Positions 53,157 through 62,858 of a stretch of 64,000 nucleotides of DNA are shown piece by piece. The translations under genes were made by a program, and so were the position numbers. Each line of letters opens with the position of its first letter. Position 1 is the first letter of the stretch. Where the stretch lies: the NCBI GenBank assembly GCA_021799475.1, contig JAJZAJ010000001.1:1-64000 (forward strand). The letters run 5' to 3'. The notes under the pieces were generated by a model that worked only from the letters and a program-made list of their open reading frames with translations, did no database searches and had not been told where the DNA came from. The DNA comes from Microcaldota archaeon (GTDB taxonomy: Archaea; Micrarchaeota; Micrarchaeia; Micrarchaeales; Micrarchaeaceae).

Positions 53157-54047
53157 ATGCAGGGATCGGGTGATATTTTAAGAAACAGGTACAGGACTAG
53201 AAGAGCGCAAAGCGCAATGGAGTATCTGATGACCTATGGGTGGGCGATACTTCTTATAACCGTGGTCCTGATAGCCCTGTTTGAGACAGGAGTATTCAAC
53301 TATAATAACCTAGTGCAAAAATCGCTGCCCGGAAGCTGTTGGGTGTATAGGCCAAATGGGCCTGGGAGCGTAATAGATATATCGATATCTGGAGTATGCA
53401 CGGGACTGCAGCCGCAGTACGTCGCATACCTGAACGGGAGCCAATACCTAAACCTTCCGGTAACGCCGGCCTATTCTACGCTGACTCTTTCGGCATGGGC
53501 AAACCTGAACAGTTCTGACCTCGCCAATAGGCAGGATATCCTGAATACCGCGGGGGACTTCCTGAATACGCAGGGAGGCAGGCTCTGTTTTTGGGTTTCG
53601 GGTGTAAACAGCGCGTATGTATGCAGCCCTGCCGGAATTTCGTCAGGAAAATGGTACATGCTGACTGCGACATACAACGGAATAGCAGAGGGCATATATG
53701 TCAACGGGACTCTTGTCTATTCTTATTACCTCAGCGGCACTCCGACCGGTGCGGTAGAATCTGGTAACATAGGGGCATGCTACCATTATTGCGGCGGAAT
53801 CGGATATGTTGACGGATATATCGCAAACGTCCAGTATTATAAGACAGCGCTCTCGTCAAATGAGATAAAATCCATGTATATAGACGGGATAGGCGGAGAC
53901 CCGATATCTCTGCAGAACATTGTCGCATGGTGGCCTCTAAACGACAACGGCAACGACTATTCCGGAAACAACTACAACGCAACGGAAGTCGCTGCGAACG
54001 CAGTGCAGTACACTACAAACTGGCAAAGCGGATATTCCCAGCCGTAG
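53157..54047 (+). CDS. class III signal-peptide pilin with LamG-like domain (pilin D)
   Basis: The protein has a longer basic leader (RNRYRTRRAQSAMEYL) and its own assembly helix (ILLITVVLIALFETGVFNY), distinct from pilin C. The LamG-like C-terminus is the same as in C. A TATA box (GTTTAAATC, 53127-53135) before ATG 53157 gives it its own leaderless promoter. The ATPase gene follows 60 bases later. Confidence 0.85.
   Translation: MQGSGDILRNRYRTRRAQSAMEYLMTYGWAILLITVVLIALFETGVFNYNNLVQKSLPGSCWVYRPNGPGSVIDISISGVCTGLQPQYVAYLNGSQYLNLPVTPAYSTLTLSAWANLNSSDLANRQDILNTAGDFLNTQGGRLCFWVSGVNSAYVCSPAGISSGKWYMLTATYNGIAEGIYVNGTLVYSYYLSGTPTGAVESGNIGACYHYCGGIGYVDGYIANVQYYKTALSSNEIKSMYIDGIGGDPISLQNIVAWWPLNDNGNDYSGNNYNATEVAANAVQYTTNWQSGYSQP
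53391..54041 (+). repeat. 651-bp LamG cassette, copy 2
   Basis: Second copy of the segment at 52463-53113. Near-perfect identity over this length beside divergent flanks points to recent gene conversion or duplication of the cassette alone, rather than to functional constraint on synonymous sites. Confidence 0.93.
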
Positions 54048-54107
54048 ATACGGCAAGCGTAGCGCCATGGTTTATAGCTTTTCCTTACATATCCTTGTGT
54101 GACAATC

Positions 54108-55424
54108 ATGGACGAAAGAATGCGTGCCATAGAGAACAGCGTACTCAAACAGCTTGAGGGCTCTTTCGTAAACATTACCGATGAAGTGAAGCGCAGGAGC
54201 ATGATTACATATGCTGCCAAGACCATCGCACCAAGCATAAGCGGGGAAGAGATAAACGCACTTATCAAAGATATCAATGAACTCGGTGGCATTGCACGAT
54301 ATATTTCCGACCAGAATGTCGAGGACGTAATGATCAACAATACTGCGAGCACTTTCATATTCGACTCTGACGGCACATCAAAACAGGTTGATGTAAAGTA
54401 TGAGACAAAAGAGGATCTCGAGCTGCTTGTCGGAAAGCTGAAGCTCTACGCTACGAACAAATCCGCTAACGGGAATATAATGGACGTGCATCTTCCAACC
54501 GGTAGCAGGGCCAACATAGTGACATCGCCTCTGGGCCCTGACGTCACGATAAGGAATTTCAGGAGCAAGCCCCTGAGCATAATAGATTTGATAAACTCCG
54601 GTGAGCTTGATTACCATATGGCTGCAAGGCTGTGGCTTTATGTGGATGGATTCAGGATAAGGCCGGCGAACATGCTTATAGGAGGGGTTCCGGCAGCAGG
54701 GAAAACTACGCTGCTCAATGCAATGTTCTCTTTCTTCAGGCCGGAGCAGAGAGTCATTACAATAGAGGACACGTATGAACTAAATACGGAGCACCAGGAG
54801 AATGTAGCAAAACTAGAGACGAGCGGAGACCTAACACTGCAGGACCTGGTAAAAAACGCGCTAAGGATGAGACCCGACTTGATAGTGATAGGAGAAGTAA
54901 GAGGCAGCGAGGCCAATGATCTGATAGCGGCAATGAATGTGGGTAAGATCTGCATGGGAACGATACATGCTTCTTCGACGAGAGATATAGTAAACAGGCT
55001 CGAACATTCACCAATGAACGTACCGCAGGATATAATACCTGTGATAGATGCGCTGCTGGTGATGGCTCCGGTGTTCCAGAACGGCGTGATGTCGAGGAAG
55101 ATAGTGCAGATGTCCGAGATATCAGGCATAGAGACGCAGATACTGCTGTCAGATCTTTACAGATATGACTACAAGACGCACCAGGCTGCGCCGATACTAC
55201 CAAGCGTAACCTACCGTGACCTGCTTTCAAAGATCCTCGGGGTTGTTCCATCAGATATACTGGCGGAAGAAGCAGTAAGGGCAAGAATCCTAGAGCAGAT
55301 GAACAGGCTGGGGAAGAGGAGCACACCTGATATCAGCGAAGTAGTCAAGGAGTACTATTATACTCCAGAAGCGCTGCTCAAGAAGATAGGGCTCGGAAAC
55401 GTAAGCCCGATAATAAGAGTATGA
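54108..55424 (+). CDS. type IV pilus / archaellum-type assembly ATPase (PilT/VirB11 family)
   Basis: The 438-residue secretion ATPase has Walker A (GGVPAAGKTT, residues 192-201), the Asp box (VITIEDTYELN), Walker B (LIVIGEVRGSEA) and His box (GTIHASSTRD). It powers insertion of pilin subunits. The start is ATG 54108 or GTG 54099, and a TATA (TTTATAGC) lies about 35 bases upstream. The polytopic platform protein (TadC/FlaJ type) that such ATPases need is not found in the window. Confidence 0.9.
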   Translation: MDERMRAIENSVLKQLEGSFVNITDEVKRRSMITYAAKTIAPSISGEEINALIKDINELGGIARYISDQNVEDVMINNTASTFIFDSDGTSKQVDVKYETKEDLELLVGKLKLYATNKSANGNIMDVHLPTGSRANIVTSPLGPDVTIRNFRSKPLSIIDLINSGELDYHMAARLWLYVDGFRIRPANMLIGGVPAAGKTTLLNAMFSFFRPEQRVITIEDTYELNTEHQENVAKLETSGDLTLQDLVKNALRMRPDLIVIGEVRGSEANDLIAAMNVGKICMGTIHASSTRDIVNRLEHSPMNVPQDIIPVIDALLVMAPVFQNGVMSRKIVQMSEISGIETQILLSDLYRYDYKTHQAAPILPSVTYRDLLSKILGVVPSDILAEEAVRARILEQMNRLGKRSTPDISEVVKEYYYTPEALLKKIGLGNVSPIIRV

Positions 55425-55511
55425 ATGATATGGATATGAAACCGGATGTGGAACAGGCGGACAGCTGCTTTGTCTATACGGCCGTTTCATGAAAATGCTT
55501 TTCATGCATCA

Positions 55512-56774
55512 TCAATACCAGCCTCTTGCTTTCATCGCCTTCGCGACCCTGTCTACCGCTATGATGTATGCTGCGGTCCTCGGGCTTATCTTCACACCTT
55601 TATCGGAGTAGCTCTTCCTCATTGCCATCGTATCCCTGAAGGATTTGGTTATTATGGTGTCGAGCTTATTGTAGAAATCTTCTGTTGTCCAGTAGTAAGC
55701 GCTGAGGTTCTGCACCCATTCGAAATAGCTGCCTATTACCCCTCCGGAATTAACCAGGAAATCCGGCAGGTCAAGCACCCCTTTCTCATGCAGTATGTCA
55801 TTTGCTTCAGGAGTAACAGGACCGTTGGCCAATTCAAGCAGCAGTTTAGTGTTTATCTTGTCGGCGTTGTCCGCCCTTACCTGATTCTCTATCGCTGCCG
55901 GAATCAGTATATCGCATTTCAGTTCCAGCAGTTGCTCGTTTGTCAGCTTTTCTGCTCCTTTGTATTTCTGCACATTGCCGCTTGCTTTGGCTTCCATGAG
56001 CTTTTTCTCGTCCAAGCCTTTGGGGTCGTATATCGCACCCTTGCTGTCGCTTATAGCCACTACCTTTGCACCGAATAGCTTCTTTGACAGAGTGTATGCG
56101 TACATTCCGGCATTGCCTGCACCCTGCACTACTATCTTCGCATTCTTCAGGTTTATTTTCAGCATCTTCGCCGCTTCCCTCATGACGAACAGACCTCCCA
56201 TAGCAGTAGAATCCTTCCTTCCTTCAGACCCCCATACTTCAACAGGTTTGCCCGTTATCGTGCTGAAAGCGTCGTGCCTGACTATATTGGAGTATTCATC
56301 CATCATCCACGCCATTATCTGCGGAGTTGTATATACGTCCGGCGCAGGTATGTCCTTATCAGGTCCTATGTATGTGCCGAGCGCCCTTATGTACGCCCTC
56401 GACAGCAGCTCTATATCCCTCTCGTTCATAAGCTTCGTATCGCAGATTATTCCTCCCTTGGCTCCGCCGAAGGGCACATCAGCAAGCGAACACTTCCACG
56501 TCATCCATGCTGAAAGGGCTTTTACCGTGTCAAGGTTTTCCTGTGGGTGGAACCTTATTCCTCCTTTTGTAGGCCCACGCGCATGGTTATATTGGACACG
56601 GAACCCTGTAAACACCTGCGTCTTGCCGCTGCTCATCTTTACCGGTATATTCAATACCAAGGTCCTCATCGGCTCCCTAAGTATCTGGTGAGCCTGCCTA
56701 TCGAGCTTCATCACTTCCGCTGCTTTATCGAGTTGCTGCTGTGCTATCTTGAAAGGGTTCAGTTCCTCCGCCAT
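55512..56774 (-). CDS. gdhA: glutamate dehydrogenase
   Basis: This enzyme interconverts glutamate and 2-oxoglutarate plus ammonia. Active-site segments are GGIRFHP and PFGGAKGG (catalytic Lys), DIPAPDVYT, and the Rossmann motif VVQGAGNAGMYA. The 420-residue length fits the hexameric type. ATG 56774 (MAEELNPF) is likely. A palindromic operator lies just upstream. It stands between pilin genes but faces the other way. Confidence 0.96.
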   Translation of the reverse strand: MAEELNPFKIAQQQLDKAAEVMKLDRQAHQILREPMRTLVLNIPVKMSSGKTQVFTGFRVQYNHARGPTKGGIRFHPQENLDTVKALSAWMTWKCSLADVPFGGAKGGIICDTKLMNERDIELLSRAYIRALGTYIGPDKDIPAPDVYTTPQIMAWMMDEYSNIVRHDAFSTITGKPVEVWGSEGRKDSTAMGGLFVMREAAKMLKINLKNAKIVVQGAGNAGMYAYTLSKKLFGAKVVAISDSKGAIYDPKGLDEKKLMEAKASGNVQKYKGAEKLTNEQLLELKCDILIPAAIENQVRADNADKINTKLLLELANGPVTPEANDILHEKGVLDLPDFLVNSGGVIGSYFEWVQNLSAYYWTTEDFYNKLDTIITKSFRDTMAMRKSYSDKGVKISPRTAAYIIAVDRVAKAMKARGWY

Positions 56775-56790
56775 ATCTATCATCTCTATA

Positions 56791-56830
56791 GTTTACGTTT
56801 ACACCGTAAACAGCCAACGTTAATAAAGGT
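56791..56830 (-). promoter_or_regulatory. gdhA promoter with GTTTAC palindrome
   Basis: A palindrome GTTTAC-ACC-GTAAAC (56797-56811) is preceded by an extra GTTTAC (56791-56796). On the minus strand a TATA-like TTTATTAA lies at about 56820-56828, so the palindrome falls between the TATA box and the gene. A repressor bound here would block initiation. The regulator is not identified. Confidence 0.6.
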
Positions 56831-56925
56831 TGTCTCGTTTTTCTTGTGTAGGCTTGCTGTTATTGCCTAAGTAGATACGTTTAAATACATTACTTTTGTA
56901 TAGGATAGAGAAATAAGGTGTAACC

Positions 56926-57471
56926 ATGTTCGGAAATTTGAAGAAAATGAGAGCGCAAAGCGCAATGGAATACCTCATGACCTACGGATGGGCTATTTTG
57001 ATCATAGCGGTGGTCTTGGGTGTGTTGTTCTCCCTGGGAATCTTTTCAGGGAACAACCTGCTTGGCACTGCCTGTATAGCATATCAGGGATACTACTGTG
57101 CCAACCCGATATTGGGCTCGGGAGGAACGCTGACGGTAACATTGGGACAGAACTTCGGCACCAATTACGGAAGTTCTTCTGATCCAGTTATATTCAGCTG
57201 CGGCAACCAGACGAGCACGCCAAACAATGCAGGATTCATGTCCTCTGGAACTGACAATGTAATACCTGGAGGTGAGCTGGCTTCAGGCCAGACTATGTCT
57301 ATCGACATGATATGCGCAGGGACGGGAGCGCTTGGAACGGTATCCGCGCTAGGAGCATCAGGTTCAATACCGATAGGCAGCGCCTTTACGGGAGCCATAT
57401 GGATTAACTACCAGACAGGCGGCGCGAATGTAGTCGGAAAAGTCGCTTCGGTTTCAGTAAAGGTATCCTAA
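56926..57471 (+). CDS. class III signal-peptide pilin, short form (pilin E)
   Basis: The 181-residue protein has the leader KKMRAQSAMEYLMTYGWAIL and an assembly helix close to pilin A and B. It carries a small Gly/Ser/Thr-rich beta domain instead of a LamG module. It resembles a classical major pilin in size. A TATA box (GTTTAAATAC, about 56879) and GGTGTAACC before the ATG suggest good expression, and a long T-rich terminator follows. Confidence 0.85.
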   Translation: MFGNLKKMRAQSAMEYLMTYGWAILIIAVVLGVLFSLGIFSGNNLLGTACIAYQGYYCANPILGSGGTLTVTLGQNFGTNYGSSSDPVIFSCGNQTSTPNNAGFMSSGTDNVIPGGELASGQTMSIDMICAGTGALGTVSALGASGSIPIGSAFTGAIWINYQTGGANVVGKVASVSVKVS

Positions 57472-57484
57472 AATTATAGGATAT

Positions 57485-57517
57485 CTTTTTTATTTTTTAT
57501 TTTCTTTTTCTTTTCTA
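57485..57517 (+). terminator. T-rich terminator after pilin E
   Basis: Runs of T broken by single A or C (TTTTTTATTTTTTATTTTC and on) start 14 bases after the stop. This fits the intrinsic termination signals of archaea. Confidence 0.7.
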
Positions 57518-57592
57518 TCTTCTTGGTGCAGCGGGAGCATTAATGTTGAATGCTGATGAAGTACGTTAATCGCTGCGGCCGTGGCTATAGAA

Positions 57593-58513
57593 TCAGGCAG
57601 TGCTTTTCATTTCGGACTTGAGTCTTAGCACCTCCATAAGCTCATTTGGGCTAAGCAGAGGTTTTCTTGTCCTGTCCACGTCGTCTATTGCTATCCTCGG
57701 GCATGCAGTATTGACGAATGCATCGAATTCGAGCATGTTGTCAAGGCTTGTGAAATCGAACGTGTTTGCCACCAGGATGCCTGCCGAGAGCCCGGCGGAT
57801 TCCACCCTCTTCTTTATGATAGTCGCAAGGTTCAGGTTATGCTGGCCGTTCTTCGTGCTGGCAAGAACACCGATTCTCTTCGCATCTATAGACCTCATTA
57901 TCCTGCCTCTGCTCCTTTTCCTGTAAATCTCACGGAATTGGTCGATGAACCGCACACTGTTCTGGAACGGCTCGATGGCCAGAAAGGGTTTTTTTGTTGA
58001 CAGCAGGGCGCCAAGTGGATGGAACATCCCTCCTCCAAAATATACGTGCACATCCACGATCCCGTCTACCGATGCTGCACTGCCTATATCGCATCCGAGT
58101 ATCTGGCCAGGCTGCTTTGCAAAGCCATAGGGTTTGCCAACAATGACTTTCTTGCCATTCTTCTCGTAGAACCGCTTTACGAAGTCAAGCTGGTGGATAT
58201 GCTGTATCGTGGTGCACAGGCCCAATGTATTTAAACCATCAAGATGCCCAAGTGATTCTTCCAGTATGGCGACAGGAGCATCGATGAAGTACGGTATATA
58301 CTCGACATTGAAGTCAACCTTATGGAACTCCGCATGCCCGAAATGGATGAGCTTGTCTGCTTTTATGTTCCTTGCTTCGTCCAATGCCAGGTCGCAGGCA
58401 CCGAATGTAGGGCTTGCAGATATGAATACTTCATGGCCTTCCCTCTCCAATACCTGCGCGTGTTCAAGAGCTTTCTGTTTAAGTCCTTCCGGGAACTGCA
58501 AAAGTATTCTCAT
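57593..58513 (-). CDS. dph2: diphthamide biosynthesis enzyme Dph2
   Basis: This non-classical radical SAM enzyme starts diphthamide synthesis on elongation factor 2. Three widely spaced Cys that bind the [4Fe-4S] cluster are visible: Cys40 (TFGACDLA), Cys141 (ILGCDIG) and Cys271 (VNTACPRI). The length of 306 residues is near the archaeal norm. It is transcribed alone. Confidence 0.93.
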   Translation of the reverse strand: MRILLQFPEGLKQKALEHAQVLEREGHEVFISASPTFGACDLALDEARNIKADKLIHFGHAEFHKVDFNVEYIPYFIDAPVAILEESLGHLDGLNTLGLCTTIQHIHQLDFVKRFYEKNGKKVIVGKPYGFAKQPGQILGCDIGSAASVDGIVDVHVYFGGGMFHPLGALLSTKKPFLAIEPFQNSVRFIDQFREIYRKRSRGRIMRSIDAKRIGVLASTKNGQHNLNLATIIKKRVESAGLSAGILVANTFDFTSLDNMLEFDAFVNTACPRIAIDDVDRTRKPLLSPNELMEVLRLKSEMKSTA

Positions 58514-58681
58514 ATAGCAACACGTACCGAATTTGCATCAATGTACAATCATGGCCAGATTCATTTGGCATGTATCTAAATGTATGATCTGTAATGCAGG
58601 GGGAAAATTAAAATGAAATGACGAAATATATGATATTATGAATGAAAGCGGAAGATTGATTACCGGATAGGACAAAAGGCT

Positions 58682-59203
58682 TTACTGCACTTTTACCTTG
58701 TAGGTTCCCGGCAGCTTCCCCTGCGCTCTCTTGAGCGCATGTACAGCTATATTCCTGTTCTCTTTCATAGTCTTTAGCTCAAACAGAGGCTGGCCAGACT
58801 TTAACCTTGCTGCTACCGACACAGGTCTTCCAAATGCAAGGGACATTCCTCTAGAGATTCTGTCTGCTCCCGCTCCGACTGCCATCTTATGCTCCCTTAT
58901 GACGTTATGAGGGAAGACGAGGAGTTTTAGGGAATAGTTGGCGACCGTTATCGATGTTTCAAGATACTGGTTTGCCACCCTCCTTGCGGCTTCAAGCGCA
59001 TTTGACCTTATCTGCAGCGGCATCTCCGTAGTAAGGCTAAGAGTGAGATCGTACTTGTCACTTATCGTTCCCATATTGAATGCCTGCAGTGCGGTGTGAG
59101 GGAGCGCCCTTATATAGTTCTTCCTCGGCTTCTTTACCGAGTACCTTGCCCATGCCTGCGAATTCGGCATCCTGCATGTCCTTCCCGGACGTAGTCTTAC
59201 CAT
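58682..59203 (-). CDS. rpl10e: 50S ribosomal protein L10e (uL16)
   Basis: The 173-residue protein shows the archaeal/eukaryotic uL16 pattern: RLRPGRTCR at the start, then FNMGT, and a basic loop near HKMAVGAGADRISRGM that approaches the peptidyl transferase centre. ATG 59203 (MVRLRPG) is the start. It lies divergently from ftsZ with a 170-base gap. Confidence 0.95.
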   Translation of the reverse strand: MVRLRPGRTCRMPNSQAWARYSVKKPRKNYIRALPHTALQAFNMGTISDKYDLTLSLTTEMPLQIRSNALEAARRVANQYLETSITVANYSLKLLVFPHNVIREHKMAVGAGADRISRGMSLAFGRPVSVAARLKSGQPLFELKTMKENRNIAVHALKRAQGKLPGTYKVKVQ

Positions 59204-59370
59204 TGTTAACACTTCTTTTAAGTTAAAGATAAAAGCTGCCGTAAAACAAAGAAAAAGACAGCATTACCTATTTGCCGTCTGCATATAAAAATATATCGGA
59301 AGAGCCTCCTTCCCTATGCCTTTTCTATATTCTATTTATATCTTGCTTTACAATAGATACCGGTGACCAG

Positions 59371-60396
59371 ATGGATATTGTCGACAGCGTTCTTGCACCG
59401 AATGAGGACTACGACCTTTTCCGTGCCAGGATAGCGGTATGCGGCTGCGGAGGAGGAGGCAGCAACACCATCCAGAGGCTGTCCAGGCTTGGCGTGAAGG
59501 GTGCGACGCTTATCGCGATAAACACCGACGGAACACATCTAAAGACCATGGATATGGGTATTAAAAAGATACTCATAGGGGCGCAACTGACCCGCGGACT
59601 CGGGGCTGGCGGATTTCCTGAGATAGGTACAAAGGCAGCGATATATTCGAAAACAGAGATAGAAGATGCTATAAGGGATTACAACCTCGTATTCCTGACA
59701 GCAGGCATGGGGGGAGGAACAGGCACAGGGAGCGCGCCGGTGGTCGCACAGATAGCAAAGGAGCAGGGGGCAATAACTCTCGGGATAGTCACTTTCCCAT
59801 TCGCTCTTGAGAGAGTAAGGCTCGATACTGCAAAGAAGGGCATAGAAGAGCTTAGGAAGTATGTAGACACACTGATAGTCATAGACAACGAAAGGCTTGT
59901 GAAGCTTTACCCTAATCTTGCAATAGACCAGGCATTCAAGCTTGCAGACGAAATCACTTCAAGGGCCGTCAGGGGGATAACGGAAACGATAAATACGCCG
60001 AGCCTGATAAATCTCGATTTTGCCGATGTGAAGATGATAATGCATGGGGGCGGGCTCGCGATGATAAGCATAGGGGAAGGAAGAGGGAGCAGCAAGGTAT
60101 CTGATGCGATAAGCGACGTTTTCAGGAACAAGCTCCTCGATGTGAATTATGAGAACGCGAATTCTGTACTTGTCCATATAACAGGAGGAGAGGACATGAC
60201 ACTGGGAGAGGCCAACACCATAGGATCAGACATAGCCAACAGAGTCTCATCTACCGCTAACGTCGTATGGGGCGCAAGGATAGATCCTGAATATAATGGC
60301 AAAATTGAGATAATAGCGATATTTACAGGGATAGAAAGCCCATGGATTATCGGGAAACCGGAACCGAAGGATGCTATGGGCTTGGATTCGCTGTGA
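59371..60396 (+). CDS. ftsZ: cell division protein FtsZ
   Basis: This tubulin-like GTPase forms the division ring. The signature GGGTGTGSA (residues 114-122) and the N-terminal nucleotide-binding [10 protein letters not shown] are intact. NTD in [10 protein letters not shown] and the T7 loop NLDFADVK are present. The 341-residue protein lacks a long C-terminal tail. ATG 59371 follows GGTGA, with TATA (TATTTATATC) about 30 bases upstream. Confidence 0.97.
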   Translation: MDIVDSVLAPNEDYDLFRARIAVCGCGGGGSNTIQRLSRLGVKGATLIAINTDGTHLKTMDMGIKKILIGAQLTRGLGAGGFPEIGTKAAIYSKTEIEDAIRDYNLVFLTAGMGGGTGTGSAPVVAQIAKEQGAITLGIVTFPFALERVRLDTAKKGIEELRKYVDTLIVIDNERLVKLYPNLAIDQAFKLADEITSRAVRGITETINTPSLINLDFADVKMIMHGGGLAMISIGEGRGSSKVSDAISDVFRNKLLDVNYENANSVLVHITGGEDMTLGEANTIGSDIANRVSSTANVVWGARIDPEYNGKIEIIAIFTGIESPWIIGKPEPKDAMGLDSL

Positions 60397-60464
60397 CAAC
60401 GCGGATAATGCGCCAGACTTGCTTGGTCAGCATCCCGGTATGCTTTATTTCTGTGTAATGCTTC

Positions 60465-62756
60465 TCATAGCTCATTTACGGTTGTCGGCGCATTTACGGA
60501 TTTGTCCCTGTCTAACTGGTATATCCTTGCCGAGCTTATCTGCTTGAGCTCCTCATCGTGGGTTATTATGAATATCTGCTCCACTACCTCGGGCAATGTG
60601 TTTCCCAACACATCAATAAGTTTCGATATTCCGGCAGCGTCGAGGTTGTGCGTCGGCTCGTCCAATATCAGCCATTTCAGATTAGGAACTATCACCATCG
60701 CGAGCGCGATCCTCATGGCAAGGCTCGCGACGCTGCGCTCTCCGCCGCTTGCGATAGTCTCTATGGACATCCATTCTCCGCTGCCTACCTGTGCCTCGAG
60801 CAGATAGTCGTCCTTTCCAGCAGACAGCCGCAGGGCAGGATAATCTCCATAAGGATATATGTTGGGCCAGATCCCCTGCAGGAGTCCGTTGACGCTACCA
60901 ACGAGCCGGTTGCGCAGAGATGCCTCCGTATCGACAAGCGCCGCCTTGAATTTGCTCAGGTTCGCCGCTAAATTCCTCCTTTTTACTATCCTCTCTTTGA
61001 CCGCATCGAAATTCGCTATCTGTTTAGCCCTGTCTTCTATATCGGAATCCATCTTCGACAGGTATTTCGCATTTCCGGCTATCTTAGCCATTATATCGCT
61101 AAGCGCCGAGTTGTGCGCCATAAGCACCGACTGCATGGAGTCTACCGATTTGTCATCCGCCTTTATTGCAGCAGCCTGCTCTTTGAAACGCTCCAGCTCC
61201 GCTTTCGCTAAACTTATGTCTTTATCGTATGCCCCTTTCCTCTTCGCCTTTTCATGCTTCTCTCTTGCCGCATCAAACACCGACTTGGAACGCTCCGTCT
61301 CCTTCTCTTTCTCTTTCATCCTGATTTCCGTGCTCTTTAGCTCTTCAGAGCGGCGCTCCAGCTCCGCAACCCCCTCGCTCAGCTCTTTGTCTATGTTTTT
61401 ATAGTCCTCCAGTTTTGCAAATGAGAGCGAAACCTTTGCCTCAAGCTCTCTGAGTTTCTTGACCTCCGATTCTTTCTCTCTTACCGACTTCGAGGCAACC
61501 TCATATTCATTTTTCAGCTTCTCCGACATCTGTTCCCGTGCTGTCAGAAGGGATATCCTCATCTTTTCATCCATATCCCTTTCGCATACCGGGCATTTGC
61601 TCACATGTTTCCTGAGCTCTCCTATCCATTCCTCAGCTTCCCCGCGCTTCGCTTTAAGCTCCGCGTGCTTTTTTATCAGTTCATCGAGCCGCTTGGTTTC
61701 ATCGGCAAGAGCGTTTCTTATCTGATCCTGCTTGTTCGACCCTATATCAGAAAGGAGCTTCTCCTTTTCTATTTTCTTCCTCTCGCACTGCCTTTTCGCA
61801 CTCTCCGCCTGCGCATGCCGTCTCGTAATATCCGAATGCGTGCGCTGCAGCTCTTTTAGGTCTTTTACGTTTTTCTCCATCTCTGCCCTTAGCTTCTCGA
61901 CTTGCGCAGAAAGCTCCTCTTCGCTCTCTGTAATGCTCTTTAGCTTTTCCACCTCGGTCCTGAGAGTAGATATCCGGGACTCACGTACTTTTGCCTCCTC
62001 CTCCAGTTTTCTTTTCCTCTGCAATTCGGATTTCATTTTCTCGAGGCGTGATGACGCATCGTGTATTTTTTCACTTATTTCCTTTGCCTGGCGCTCTATG
62101 GCTTCCTGCTCTCCAAAAAGCCTCTTTCTCTCTTCAGACATCGACTTTAACTGCTCCTTCAGAGCATCGATATCAAAATTTGACAGGGCGTCCTCTTCAG
62201 ACTGCACCATCGACTTCAGGCTGTTGATTAAACTGGTAACATTCTCCTCAGCCATGGCGAATTGGTCAAGCCCAAGCATCCTGTCTATATCTTTCTTCCT
62301 CTCTCCTTTGCTCAGCTCGAGGAAATAATCAAGGCGGTTCTGCTCCGCATATATCGCCCTGCAGAAAGTATCATAATCGAGCTTCAGCTGCGCCTCTATC
62401 TCCTCGGTCACCTTGGACGGCTGTGACTGCAGGTATTCACCGTTCTTTTCCAATGTCGATGAGCTACCACCATTGCCTATCCTCCTTCTCACGACATAAG
62501 TATCATCGCCGAGCTTGAACTCCAGTTTCACTTCTGCGTTTTCTGACTGCACAGGCATGCTGGTTATTATATTTGACAAAGAGATGCGCTTGCTGTTCAA
62601 TGCCGGAAACGTGCCGAACAGGGCAAAAGATATCGCATCCATTACCGAGCTCTTTCCCGCACCCATCAGGCCTATAAGTACGTTGACGCCTTTCTGGAAA
62701 TGGAGGGTCGTGCTCCTGTGCGTCTTCCAGTTGGTCATCTCAATCGAAGTAATCAA
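60465..62756 (-). CDS. rad50: DNA double-strand break repair ATPase Rad50
   Basis: This SMC-like ATPase has Walker A (GLMGAGKSS), two long coiled coils, a zinc hook (CPVCERDM, near residue 385), the signature ASGGERSVASLA and Walker B (LKWLILDEPTHNLD). The 763 residues make it shorter than many Rad50 proteins, mostly in the coils. Its Mre11 partner is not in the window. It is convergent with ftsZ. Confidence 0.95.
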   Translation of the reverse strand: MITSIEMTNWKTHRSTTLHFQKGVNVLIGLMGAGKSSVMDAISFALFGTFPALNSKRISLSNIITSMPVQSENAEVKLEFKLGDDTYVVRRRIGNGGSSSTLEKNGEYLQSQPSKVTEEIEAQLKLDYDTFCRAIYAEQNRLDYFLELSKGERKKDIDRMLGLDQFAMAEENVTSLINSLKSMVQSEEDALSNFDIDALKEQLKSMSEERKRLFGEQEAIERQAKEISEKIHDASSRLEKMKSELQRKRKLEEEAKVRESRISTLRTEVEKLKSITESEEELSAQVEKLRAEMEKNVKDLKELQRTHSDITRRHAQAESAKRQCERKKIEKEKLLSDIGSNKQDQIRNALADETKRLDELIKKHAELKAKRGEAEEWIGELRKHVSKCPVCERDMDEKMRISLLTAREQMSEKLKNEYEVASKSVREKESEVKKLRELEAKVSLSFAKLEDYKNIDKELSEGVAELERRSEELKSTEIRMKEKEKETERSKSVFDAAREKHEKAKRKGAYDKDISLAKAELERFKEQAAAIKADDKSVDSMQSVLMAHNSALSDIMAKIAGNAKYLSKMDSDIEDRAKQIANFDAVKERIVKRRNLAANLSKFKAALVDTEASLRNRLVGSVNGLLQGIWPNIYPYGDYPALRLSAGKDDYLLEAQVGSGEWMSIETIASGGERSVASLAMRIALAMVIVPNLKWLILDEPTHNLDAAGISKLIDVLGNTLPEVVEQIFIITHDEELKQISSARIYQLDRDKSVNAPTTVNEL

Positions 62757-62858
62757 AAAATCAGCCGTACAGATATATGCGCGGCTTTCTATTTAATCTT
62801 TATCTATTTTGCCTTGTTGCGCCGGGGATGAGCAACATGGTTCCATTGGCACTGCTTA

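Noticed and set aside
55960-56691. 243-residue plus frame inside gdhA
   Set aside because: It is antisense to the conserved glutamate dehydrogenase core and encodes nothing recognisable.
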